From an uncultured Desulfomonile sp. (GTDB lineage: Bacteria > Desulfobacterota > Desulfomonilia > Desulfomonilales > Desulfomonilaceae), in NCBI GenBank assembly GCA_937915285.1, contig CALDNG010000505.1, positions 1 through 10,176 on the forward strand: a DNA stretch of 10,176 bases, read 5' to 3'. A program made the translations under genes and the position numbers. Under the pieces are notes generated by a model. It was not told where the DNA came from, searched no databases, and worked only from the letters and a program-made list of their open reading frames with translations. Of this stretch, positions 1 to 7,341 are shown in pieces (within the stretch, counting starts at the first letter, position 1; every line of letters starts with the position of its first letter).

Positions 1-46
1 AGATATCCACTCGTGACTGGAGTTCAGACGTGTGCTCTTCCGATCT
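1..46 (+). other. Illumina TruSeq adapter remnant at contig end (artefact)
   Basis: Bases 13-46 match the 34-base TruSeq read-2/index-side adapter, beginning GTGACTGGAG and ending CTCTTCCGATCT. Bases 1-4 (AGAT) match the end of the P7 flow-cell sequence. Bases 5-12 (ATCCACTC) sit where the i7 index belongs; their reverse complement GAGTGGAT is, as I recall it, TruSeq LT index 23. This is library sequence, not genome, so genuine sequence begins at about base 47. It implies that the window starts at the end of a contig built from untrimmed reads. Confidence 0.97.
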
Positions 47-114
47 ACGCGTTCGTAAAAGTCAGGATCGATGCTGTAGATCCCGGTCATACAGATCATT
101 GAGGGGAAACACAC

Positions 115-753
115 ATGTGGATGACACGTGAAGAAATTGCTAAAAAGCTTGGTATAGTTCCCAATAGTGTCAGAGGTAAGGTCCAGAAAGGACAAATTGA
201 ACGAAAGATTGAGAACGGCAAGAATCTTTACAGGCTTGCTGAGAAGACCGCTGTCAAGCCTCCTCAACCGGAGCCTGTCAAAAACGTTCAACCTGTTGCG
301 CCACGATTGCCGGAGCGCGTCGAACCTGTTGAACCCAAGGCGCCTGCCGAGGCCCCAAAATTTGATCCCAAACAGGTTCTGCTCGACATGATAGCCTCCA
401 TCAGGGTTGGCCGTAACATAGACGCCATCGAGAAAGGTGATGAGATTGATCTGGCGACGGGTGAAATTTCCCGCGAACTAGATGCCAGGATATCAATGCG
501 TCAACACCGCCAGTTGAAAGAGATAGAAGACGCCCTGGAAAGATTGAGGCATGGTGAGTATGGTAACTGTGAGGATTGCGGTGAGACCATACCGGAACAA
601 CGTCTCAAGCTGTTTCCGGCCGCACGACTGTGTGTAAAATGTCAGGAAGAGCTTGACCAGTATGAAAAGATCAAAGACTACCAGGGCTTCAGGGCCGGAG
701 TCTGGAGAGAAGACGTTTCTGACAGCGCTTTCAGCAGAACTTTTGAGGACTGA
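115..753 (+). CDS. HTH-DksA fusion: DksA/TraR C4-type zinc-finger regulator with N-terminal helix-turn-helix-like domain
   Basis: This 212-residue protein is probably a cytoplasmic transcription regulator. Residues 3-41 look like a small helix-turn-helix (TREEIAKKLGI, then a second helix and a G-x-x-LYRL ending, as in MerR/excisionase-type folds). Residues 45-83 are a low-complexity linker rich in Pro, Val and Glu. Residues 84-148 form the two-helix coiled coil. Its tip, DEIDLA at 109-114, fits the DxxDxA motif with which DksA reaches the RNA polymerase secondary channel. Residues 152-176 are a four-cysteine zinc finger (C152, C155, C173, C176) in the usual DksA/TraR setting (YGNCEDCGE...RLCVKC). 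The first coiled-coil arm looks short. The start is supported by GAGGGG at 101-106, 8 bases before the ATG; Met3 is an alternative. The family binds RNA polymerase and tunes initiation. The added HTH, which might give DNA specificity, is inference. The upstream neighbour is lost at the contig end. Confidence 0.88.
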   Translation: MWMTREEIAKKLGIVPNSVRGKVQKGQIERKIENGKNLYRLAEKTAVKPPQPEPVKNVQPVAPRLPERVEPVEPKAPAEAPKFDPKQVLLDMIASIRVGRNIDAIEKGDEIDLATGEISRELDARISMRQHRQLKEIEDALERLRHGEYGNCEDCGETIPEQRLKLFPAARLCVKCQEELDQYEKIKDYQGFRAGVWREDVSDSAFSRTFED

Positions 754-759
754 ATCATC

Positions 760-802
760 ACAGCCGGGGTTAATCCCCAAGTTATTGCGATTCTCCGGCT
801 GT
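760..802 (+). terminator. Possible hairpin downstream of the DksA-like gene
   Basis: An 8-base perfect inverted repeat (ACAGCCGG at 760-767, CCGGCTGT at 795-802) starts 7 bases after the stop codon. It encloses a competing inner hairpin, GGGG-TTAAT-CCCC at 766-778. No T-run follows, so it is at best a weak or factor-dependent terminator or an mRNA 3'-end structure. Apart from this hairpin and the promoter at 986-1013, I see nothing convincing between 754 and 1049. Confidence 0.3.
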
Positions 803-985
803 CCTGGTCTTACGGCCTCGCCAAATCCACCTGATCCGACCACCGACAGTCTCATGGTGGGACTGCGTTGTTAAACGTCAGCTATATCAAACACATCCAA
901 AATTTGCCGCTCAATTATCGAAAAGAGCGACCCTCAAGGCTAACGCCCTACAACATCATTCATTTAAAAATCAGCTCAAATTAAG

Positions 986-1013
986 TTGACAACATTCAGC
1001 TTCTACCTAAACT
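986..1013 (+). promoter_or_regulatory. Candidate sigma70 promoter for the macroglobulin gene
   Basis: A perfect -35 hexamer TTGACA lies at 986-991. After a 16-base spacer comes a -10-like TAAACT at 1008-1013, matching TATAAT at 4 of 6 positions. Initiation near 1020 would give a leader of about 30 bases, which contains the AGAGGTG ribosome-binding site at 1039-1045. The -35 is strong and the -10 is mediocre. Confidence 0.42.
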
Positions 1014-1049
1014 GAACACAATTTCGTGGCTGACGGCGAGAGGTGAAAA

Positions 1050-4000
1050 ATGATGAATAAATCTTTAAGATTGTTGTTCATATTGGCTGTGTTTTCACTT
1101 GTCATGAACGGTTTGTGCATAAACGCTGACGCTGAAGACCTGACCGTCAGGGCTTACCGTCAGGACTACCCTGCTGACAGCCGGCCGGGACACTGGACAC
1201 TGAGGTTGCAGTTCAACAAAGCTGTTTATGGATCTAACCTCATTCAGACGCTGTCGGCAACCTCCGGATCAGCCCAGATTGAACTGGACTTACTGACGAC
1301 ACAAAACAAGGCTGTCGACAAGGATGCGCTCTCAGATTTCCTGGTAATTCCGAAAAAACCTCTGGCCACCACAACTCCAGTAGTTATACGAATCAATAAA
1401 GGGCTTTCTGATTCTTCAGGCAGGTCAAGGCTGGTTAAGGATTTCTCTTACACATTCCTGCCTGGGGCCCAGGTGTCGATAACCGAAGTTGACCCATACT
1501 ACGTAAGTAAAACAGATGCCGGCGTCATAATTACCCTCTCGGATTCCGTCAATGCGCGAGATATTGAAAAGGCCATAAAAATATCCCCCAGGGTCTCGGG
1601 GCTGAACTTCCTTGATGATGAAAACAGGAAAATACGAATTACGGGAAAATTCAAACCCGGACAGAATTACACCCTGGAATGTATGCCCGTGTCACTGAAA
1701 TCCGGGCGATTGATCATGGAAGCCGGAAAGTTCCCGTTTGTCGGTTCCGGTGTAACCACTCAGATTTCCTCACAGACCACTGCTAGTGTCGTAGAACTCA
1801 AGAGTAGGCAGTTGTTCCCATTGTCGCTGACCGGAGTAACAACTATCAGGGCTGAATTGACCGGTATTCCGGCTATTCTTGTTCCAGATGTATTCACATT
1901 CAACGCCTCCGGGCAGGCGCTCGATGACAACAACTGGAAATGGTTGAAGGAAACCCTTCAGATACTTGATTCCAACGGTATTGCAAAAAAACAGTTCCTG
2001 GCTCCTATGACCGCGAGTTCCGATGCGTTCTTCTCGCCCGAATCAAAAGATAAAAGCCTTCCCTATTCATTGCCCCTGACTTTCAGAAACAAGCCCGACC
2101 GAGGCGGCGCATGGCTACTGGAACTCACGGATGCAGACAGCACTTCAACCAACAGGTTTGTCCAACTCCTTCAAATCACCGATATATCCATAAGCTATAA
2201 ACTCTCTGAAAAATCGCTCCTGATTTGGGTCACCTCAATAAATGAGGGGTTGCCATTGGCTGATGTGGAAGTTCTAGTGAGGGGCAAGGGACAGACCACT
2301 TACTACATCGGCAAAACAGACAAGGATGGACTGATCAGGATTACTGACGCTCAGGAAGCCCTCAATGTTTCCGACGATTCGGCTTCAAGGCTTGACAAGA
2401 TGATGAGCATCAGTCTGCAGGATTTGTCATGGATCATTGCAGCCACGGATACGGACTCAAGCGCCATAAAGCTCGACAATTTCAGGATCAAACCCTTTGT
2501 CTGGAACCAGCAGAGCGGGGGGGGCCAGGATCCTTCAAAGGAAACGGGTTACATTTTTACCGAAAGGGGTATTTACCGACCTGGAGAAACGGTTCACTTC
2601 AAATTTGTTTCACGATCTTACAAGGACGATCAGATTGTTTCCGCTGAGGGAGAAAAAGTCAGAATCGATATTACCAGCCCTAGGGGCGACGTCCTTTATT
2701 CCAGAGAACTACGACTGAACAGTTACGGTTCATGTTTCGACGATTTCAGTTCGCAGTCGTACATGCCTCTAGGGACCTATAGCATCTCGGCCTCCTTCCT
2801 GAAGGGCTCAGACTCAAGGGCGGGTTTTTCCCAAACATTCCTGTTGGAGCAGTTCAAGGAACCAAGACATCTCGTGTCACTTTCCGTTAGGACCGAGGAT
2901 AAAAAATCAAACGAATACATAGGTCTGGACATTAAGGAAGAAACTTTACTGGTCGATGTCAACAGCAGGTATTATGCCGGCGGGCAGGTGCGCAATGGGA
3001 GGGTCCGATGGAAAGTTGATCTTGTCCCAGCCACCAATAAAGTAAAAGATTACGAGGGCTTTTTCTTCGGGAATTCTAACAGCGAAACCAGGTTTCTGGA
3101 ATCAGGGGAGTCAAATCTTGATGGCCATGGGAACCTATTGATAAGGGTTCCTTTGGACTCAAAGCTGCTCACAGGGGTTTACGGCATCAAGATTTCAGTG
3201 ACAGCCCTTGATGTTGATGGAGAACCGGCCACAGAAGTCACAACTTTTAATCCAAGGCCGAAATATCTGATTGGGCTGTCTGAGCATCCTGAAAAAGTTC
3301 AGTCAGGCTATTCAGGGGCACAAAAATTCGTTGTCCTGGGGCCAGACGGAAAACCAGTATCTGAGGCGCCTGTAGAGATTACATGGCTTCAGAAAAAATA
3401 CCTGTATCTTCAAAAAAGGGATGAACAGGGAAACATGGTGGAATCCTGGGAGGAGGGGTGGATTCGGACTTTCTCCAGTTCACAGACGGCCAGGGACGGC
3501 CAGGGCTCCTTCAATGTTGAGTTGGTGCAGCCAGGTGATTACATGGTCAACGTATCCTACGAGAAGGACCAGGTAAAATACGCCAGCCAAACCACTTACT
3601 CGGTTGACTGGGATGATTACGAGAGATGGATGAGGAGCCAGGGGCCGGGGAACAGCAAGTCTTTTGGGGATATGGTCGTAACCCTGAACCGAAAGGAATT
3701 CCAGAATAATCAGGTCCTCGAGGCTTCATCCAGCGCAACCAAGCCTGTTAAAAAGGTACTGGCAACCATAGAGCGTGACAAGGTTATTGAAGCAAAAGTC
3801 TTTGACGCAGGCCCCAGAAACATAAAATTCGGCTTTCCGGTTTCGGAACGCTTCAGACCGAATGTTTTTGTTGGGGCCATGGCTCCTTCGGCCAGTCAAA
3901 AATTTCCTCTTTATTACAATCAGGCTGACGCTGACATACCTACTATTTTTTCCGGATATGCCAATGCTTTTGTGAAATCGGATGTAAAGAAGCTTACCAT

Positions 4001-6431
4001 CGAAATAGAGCCTGGCGTGAAGGAACTCAGGGGCAAACCAGGCTCCAGTATGTCTCTAAAAATATTGGCCAAAGATCACAATGGGGCCGGGGTGAAATGT
4101 GAGTTGGCGGTGTGCGTTGTCAACGAAGGGGTCCTTGCGCTGACCGGATTCAAAACTCCGGATCTTTCATCGCTGGCTGATTTCAGCCTTCCACTCTCAG
4201 TCGTCACCGGTGACTTGAGGGTGGGGCTGGTCACTCAGGATTTACTCAAAATACTGCGAGCCAGGCCGGTCACCGGTGGCGGTGACGGTTCAGGCTACGT
4301 TAGCCCTAGCCTACGCAAGGACTTCAGGCCAGTGGCTTTCTATAATCCTTCCGTTATAACGAGCGATTCGGGAGAGGCGAAGATCGATTTCACATTGCCT
4401 GACACTACCACTGCATACAGGGTTTATGTGGTGGCGGCTGATAACACCAATGGCTTCGCATCCGCCCAGAAAAATCTGGTGGCTTCAAAGGAATTCTACG
4501 TCGAACCTTCCACTCCAAGGTTTCTGTGTTTTGCGGACAAGGCTTCATTTCCAGTTGTCATAAACAACACTACCGACAAAGAAGGATCGGTCAGGATTGA
4601 TGCAAAAGCCTCCGAGGGCTTCAAGGTCAGGCTGAAAGACAGCAGTGTAAACGTAGCTGCAAATTCCAATGTGTCGACCATGCTGATGGCTGATGTTGAA
4701 ACCAGTCTCGAAGAGGCGGTTTTAACCCTAGCCGGAGAAATGAAAACGCCGGAGGGGAAATTTGATGACGCTATTGAGACAAAAGTCCCGATTTCCTCCA
4801 GGCACTCTCCTGTAAGGGTATCCATGACAGGAGCCTTTACGTCAAAGACCGAATTCAAGGTCAACATTCCGGAATACGTTGCAGGAATGAATAGCGCTGA
4901 ACTCACGAACAAGGTGTTTAACGCCAGCCTGGACCTCAGTATCACGGATTGGGCCCGCATCACGCCCACCCTCAACTACCTCATGTCGTATCCGTTCGGG
5001 TGCATTGAACAGACAAGTTCAGCCGTTTTCCCATTGGTCGGACTAAAATCGCTTGTGTCGCAGGGTGTCATCCCTAACCTAAAAACCGGCGATCTCGACC
5101 GGTTCGTCAACTCAGGTATTGAGAGAATTCTCTCTATGCAGTTGTCCAATGGGGCTTTCTCATACTGGCCACGTCAGAGTTATGAGTCTTTCTGGGGAAC
5201 GGTTTATGCCACCTATGCTCTGGAGAAAGCACGCCAGGCCGGCTACAAAATTCCACAGGAAAGCCTGAAGAAAGCATTAAAATACATAAAAGACAATTTC
5301 TTCAAGTCCGAGAAGAGCGCCGAAGACAATGAACAAGACTGGATCAAAGGCTGGGCTGTCCTAACCCTTGCTGAAGGAAATGCCCTGTCACATCAGGATT
5401 TCGAACCTTTCTTTAAGACATTTTCAATGGCAGACGAGGAAACCCGCGCACTCTTACTTCTGGCTGCAAAGAAAATCAACTACCTTCCATCAAATAGACT
5501 CAACTCAGATATCAAGGCTCTCAAGATAGGTGATAAATCAATCCACTCAGGATATATGGGTGCGATTTGGCGCAAGCAGGCAGCCCTACTGATGGCAAAG
5601 ATTGCCATCGAAGGGCACACTCCTGACACGGATGCTCTGGCGGCATCCCTTATCAAAGGTCTGAAGCCGGAAGGACGATGGGGTTCTACTGCAGATTCCG
5701 GATGGTGTCTGCTGGCGTTGAGCAAATATTATAAGGCTAAACCAGCCGCGCCTGATGTTGATACCGAAGTCACGATAAGCTATGGAGCCAATGAATCTGT
5801 CAAGGTGAAGCTCGGGAAGGTAGGAGTCCATGTGCCTCTGCCGGCAACGGCAATTATCAGGAACAAGTCCATAACGCTTTCTTCAAACTCAAAAGCGCTG
5901 GTCAACTACAATTTTAATGCGGTCTATCCCGATCAGAATGACAAAACCGGCCACAAGTCGCAAGGCATGGAGATTGCCAAGCACATCCAGAACCTGAACG
6001 GAAAGTCTGAGATTAGGGTCGGTGACATTGTCAAGATAACCCTGACACTCAATTTATCGGACAAGAAGCCAGGGTCCTCCACACAGGTATTTCAGTATGT
6101 TGCACTGGAGGATTTTGTCCCGGCAGGACTCTATCCGATAAACACAAAAATCGCCACCGAAGGCGCAGACTTATATGATGATGAGTACAGGGGAGAAGAT
6201 GAATTCGATTATGGCAACACATTTGTCCCTACATTCATGGAATATCGAGACGAGGGTGTCCGGATTTTTAAGAACAAAATTTACTATGGGAGCTATGAAT
6301 TTTCTTACCTGGCCAGAGCAGTGACTCAGGGGGAATTCTGGATGCGAGGCTCAAGACTGTCGCTGATGTATGACCCGTCGCGATACGCCAGTATACCGGG
6401 CAAAAAAATAGTCATAGCCCCAACCGAATAA
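1050..6431 (+). CDS. Secreted bacterial alpha-2-macroglobulin with thioester motif
   Basis: This 1793-residue protein is a broad-range protease trap of the bacterial alpha-2-macroglobulin family. When a protease cuts the bait region, the protein collapses around it and links to it through an internal thioester. A Sec signal peptide spans about residues 1-28 (hydrophobic LLFILAVFSLV, likely cleavage after ADA). Cys23 has no lipobox, so it looks soluble periplasmic, unlike the E. coli lipoprotein YfhM. N-terminal macroglobulin domains fill roughly 29-500. An MG2-type domain begins at FTERGIYRPGE (503-513). The bait-region domain covers about 980-1090 and ends in a Gly-rich, Arg-containing loop at 1070-1090 that may be the bait. 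The A2M domain is about 1090-1180 (LPDTTTAYR from 1116). The thioester domain carries C1318-I-E-Q1321 and GAFSYWP at 1368-1374. The C-terminal bMG10-like domain ends in MYDPSRY. AGAGGTG lies 4 bases before the first of two tandem ATGs. The E. coli homologue has about 1650 residues. No PBP1C gene is adjacent. Confidence 0.93.
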   Translation: MMNKSLRLLFILAVFSLVMNGLCINADAEDLTVRAYRQDYPADSRPGHWTLRLQFNKAVYGSNLIQTLSATSGSAQIELDLLTTQNKAVDKDALSDFLVIPKKPLATTTPVVIRINKGLSDSSGRSRLVKDFSYTFLPGAQVSITEVDPYYVSKTDAGVIITLSDSVNARDIEKAIKISPRVSGLNFLDDENRKIRITGKFKPGQNYTLECMPVSLKSGRLIMEAGKFPFVGSGVTTQISSQTTASVVELKSRQLFPLSLTGVTTIRAELTGIPAILVPDVFTFNASGQALDDNNWKWLKETLQILDSNGIAKKQFLAPMTASSDAFFSPESKDKSLPYSLPLTFRNKPDRGGAWLLELTDADSTSTNRFVQLLQITDISISYKLSEKSLLIWVTSINEGLPLADVEVLVRGKGQTTYYIGKTDKDGLIRITDAQEALNVSDDSASRLDKMMSISLQDLSWIIAATDTDSSAIKLDNFRIKPFVWNQQSGGGQDPSKETGYIFTERGIYRPGETVHFKFVSRSYKDDQIVSAEGEKVRIDITSPRGDVLYSRELRLNSYGSCFDDFSSQSYMPLGTYSISASFLKGSDSRAGFSQTFLLEQFKEPRHLVSLSVRTEDKKSNEYIGLDIKEETLLVDVNSRYYAGGQVRNGRVRWKVDLVPATNKVKDYEGFFFGNSNSETRFLESGESNLDGHGNLLIRVPLDSKLLTGVYGIKISVTALDVDGEPATEVTTFNPRPKYLIGLSEHPEKVQSGYSGAQKFVVLGPDGKPVSEAPVEITWLQKKYLYLQKRDEQGNMVESWEEGWIRTFSSSQTARDGQGSFNVELVQPGDYMVNVSYEKDQVKYASQTTYSVDWDDYERWMRSQGPGNSKSFGDMVVTLNRKEFQNNQVLEASSSATKPVKKVLATIERDKVIEAKVFDAGPRNIKFGFPVSERFRPNVFVGAMAPSASQKFPLYYNQADADIPTIFSGYANAFVKSDVKKLTIEIEPGVKELRGKPGSSMSLKILAKDHNGAGVKCELAVCVVNEGVLALTGFKTPDLSSLADFSLPLSVVTGDLRVGLVTQDLLKILRARPVTGGGDGSGYVSPSLRKDFRPVAFYNPSVITSDSGEAKIDFTLPDTTTAYRVYVVAADNTNGFASAQKNLVASKEFYVEPSTPRFLCFADKASFPVVINNTTDKEGSVRIDAKASEGFKVRLKDSSVNVAANSNVSTMLMADVETSLEEAVLTLAGEMKTPEGKFDDAIETKVPISSRHSPVRVSMTGAFTSKTEFKVNIPEYVAGMNSAELTNKVFNASLDLSITDWARITPTLNYLMSYPFGCIEQTSSAVFPLVGLKSLVSQGVIPNLKTGDLDRFVNSGIERILSMQLSNGAFSYWPRQSYESFWGTVYATYALEKARQAGYKIPQESLKKALKYIKDNFFKSEKSAEDNEQDWIKGWAVLTLAEGNALSHQDFEPFFKTFSMADEETRALLLLAAKKINYLPSNRLNSDIKALKIGDKSIHSGYMGAIWRKQAALLMAKIAIEGHTPDTDALAASLIKGLKPEGRWGSTADSGWCLLALSKYYKAKPAAPDVDTEVTISYGANESVKVKLGKVGVHVPLPATAIIRNKSITLSSNSKALVNYNFNAVYPDQNDKTGHKSQGMEIAKHIQNLNGKSEIRVGDIVKITLTLNLSDKKPGSSTQVFQYVALEDFVPAGLYPINTKIATEGADLYDDEYRGEDEFDYGNTFVPTFMEYRDEGVRIFKNKIYYGSYEFSYLARAVTQGEFWMRGSRLSLMYDPSRYASIPGKKIVIAPTE
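2517..2524 (+). repeat. Eight-base G homopolymer inside the macroglobulin gene
   Basis: Eight consecutive G bases encode Gly490-Gly491-Gly492, in the linker just before the MG2-type domain. A one-base slip here would end the protein at about a quarter of its length. Tracts of this kind can mediate phase variation, but they are also common sites of sequencing error. The reading frame is intact in this assembly. Confidence 0.9.
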
Positions 6432-6501
6432 AAGCAGATTGAAGTATGACCATATTAAGACAAGGTTAATGCATTAAAATACAGTTAGTTAAAGGTGTAA
6501 T

Positions 6502-6612
6502 CTAGCTTACGAGTAAATACGACACCATTAGAGCAATAGTAGCTGCCGAAATACCAAGGCATGCTGCAAAAGTTACACCGGTTATGATAATTATGGTTGT
6601 AATTTGATTCAT
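6502..6612 (-). CDS. 36-residue uncharged single-span membrane peptide with glycine-zipper pattern
   Basis: I do not recognise a named family. The frame starts at ATG 6612-6610 and stops at TAG 6504-6502. The product is almost entirely hydrophobic (MNQITTIIII at the start, YLLVS at the end) and has no Asp, Glu, Lys, Arg or His. It should form one transmembrane helix at about residues 5-35. Small residues are spaced every fourth position, G12-A16-G20-A24, a glycine-zipper pattern typical of helices that pack or oligomerise in membranes. Support for a real gene is threefold: a GAGG ribosome-binding site at 6622-6625 with 9-base spacing, a near-consensus promoter at 6648-6677, and a lone position in an otherwise empty convergent gap. 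The base composition is more AT-rich than its neighbours. It could be a small subunit of a membrane complex, a stress peptide or a toxin-like peptide; the sequence does not decide. Its strand is opposite to the macroglobulin gene. Confidence 0.68.
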   Translation of the reverse strand: MNQITTIIIITGVTFAACLGISAATIALMVSYLLVS

Positions 6613-6647
6613 AATGTCATACCTCGATATATCTACAAGTTATGACT

Positions 6648-6677
6648 ATTATATCACGTTATAAGATGTTTTGTCAT
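6648..6677 (-). promoter_or_regulatory. Strong sigma70-type promoter for the 36-residue membrane peptide
   Basis: Read on the minus strand, ATGACA (6677-6672, 5 of 6 matches to the -35 consensus) is followed by an 18-base spacer and a perfect TATAAT (6653-6648). Initiation near 6641 would give a leader of about 29 bases containing the GAGG ribosome-binding site. This is the best promoter match in the window and implies transcription independent of the isochorismatase-family gene upstream. Confidence 0.7.
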
Positions 6678-6680
6678 CCT

Positions 6681-6707
6681 TTAAAGTGGTAAGACTGTCC
6701 CCTTTAA
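6681..6707 (-). terminator. Imperfect hairpin after the isochorismatase-family gene
   Basis: TTAAAGTGG at 6681-6689 pairs with CCCCTTTAA at 6699-6707, 9 pairs with one mismatch, around a 9-base loop. It lies 18 bases beyond the stop codon of the hydrolase gene and just upstream of the small-gene promoter. There is no T-run on the minus strand, so it may be a weak terminator, or a degenerate copy of a dispersed hairpin element carrying GGGGACAGTCTTA. Confidence 0.3.
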
Positions 6708-6724
6708 CCCGGGATTGGAAAATG

Positions 6725-7264
6725 CTACTTGACTATCTTCAGTATTTCCTTGAATTTGGGACCTTCAGCGGCCTTGAGCATTTCGAAAAGGGCCATCTCA
6801 GCGCTGGTGATTTTGGCCCCTGAATCCCTAAGTTTCTGTATGCCAGTCAATTTGTTTTCCAGTGTTCTTGAAGATACTGCGTCGGTGACCACCTGGACCT
6901 CGTATTCCATATTAAGAAGGTCCATTCCTGTCTGGTAAACGCAAACGTGAGACTCGATACCGGTGAGCAAAATCTGACGACGGTCCTGAGCGTTCAACAT
7001 CCTCATAAAATCAGGGGCTCCGCAGCAAGAAAAGCTGAGTTTTTCTGATCTCATCTCCGACTTCATTAAAGCGGCAAATTCCGGAAGGGTAGGACCGAGC
7101 CCCTTAGGGTTCTGTTCAGTCCATAGAATTGGAATCTCGAGTACATTTGATCCCTTGATTATCTTCTCCAAGGCTAGGGAAAGATTATCTACACCGTGCA
7201 TTGCCCTGAAAAGTGACCCCTGAAGATCAACCACCACCAGAATCACATCAGAAGTGTTCAGCAT
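6725..7264 (-). CDS. Isochorismatase-family cysteine hydrolase
   Basis: This 179-residue cytoplasmic enzyme belongs to the isochorismatase-like (YcaC/ISOC-type) hydrolases, which cleave amide, ester or vinyl-ether bonds in varied small substrates. The catalytic triad is visible: D13 in VVVDLQG, K75 in SEKLSFSC and the nucleophile C108 in TGIESHVCVYQT, whose GIESH segment is the usual cis-peptide oxyanion element. The order and spacing, and a length of about 180, fit compact single-domain members. True isochorismatases are longer, and no siderophore genes are nearby, so the substrate is unknown. The gene lies 75 bases after the iron-sulfur gene in the same direction, but a perfect hairpin lies between them, so co-transcription is uncertain. 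The ribosome-binding site is weak (GGGGGTTAGAG ahead of the ATG). Family assignment is firm; the reaction is not. Confidence 0.88.
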   Translation of the reverse strand: MLNTSDVILVVVDLQGSLFRAMHGVDNLSLALEKIIKGSNVLEIPILWTEQNPKGLGPTLPEFAALMKSEMRSEKLSFSCCGAPDFMRMLNAQDRRQILLTGIESHVCVYQTGMDLLNMEYEVQVVTDAVSSRTLENKLTGIQKLRDSGAKITSAEMALFEMLKAAEGPKFKEILKIVK

Positions 7265-7316
7265 ACTCTAACCCCCGTTCACAGAATTTGCAGGTTTGTC
7301 CAACCCATCTTTGGGA

Positions 7317-7341
7317 GATTCCCTGCATTCGACAGGGAATC
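7317..7341 (-). terminator. Perfect 9-bp hairpin overlapping the stop codon of the iron-sulfur gene
   Basis: GATTCCCTG at 7317-7325 and CAGGGAATC at 7333-7341 form a perfect 9-pair stem with a 7-base loop. On the minus strand the stem begins within the TGA stop codon of the iron-sulfur gene. TCCC rather than a T-run follows, so it is not a canonical intrinsic terminator. It may attenuate transcription or protect the upstream hdrA-mvhD message from 3' decay. Confidence 0.4.

Noticed and set aside
493..855. 120-residue minus-strand ORF overlapping the DksA-like gene
   Set aside because: It is a shadow of the zinc-finger coding region with no convincing motif.
754..1049. A small gene in the gap before the macroglobulin
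   Set aside because: No ORF with a credible ribosome-binding site and independent of the flanking genes was seen.
1116..1118. Cys23 of the macroglobulin as a lipoprotein acylation site
   Set aside because: The preceding residues Asn-Gly-Leu do not fit a lipobox, and ADA-ED downstream fits signal peptidase I.
3485..3504. Tandem 10-base repeat GACGGCCAGG inside the macroglobulin gene
   Set aside because: There are only two copies and normal coding sequence continues; not evidence of a repeat element.
4496..4975. 159-residue minus-strand ORF within the macroglobulin gene
   Set aside because: It is antisense to well-conserved macroglobulin coding sequence and its translation shows no recognisable domain.
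6466..6477. Perfect 12-base palindrome TTAATGCATTAA
   Set aside because: It is AT-rich, single-copy and not placed at a promoter; chance is sufficient.
6494..6579. GGTGTAA / TTACACC inverted repeat
   Set aside because: It is only seven bases with a long spacing that mostly spans the small CDS; no structural support.
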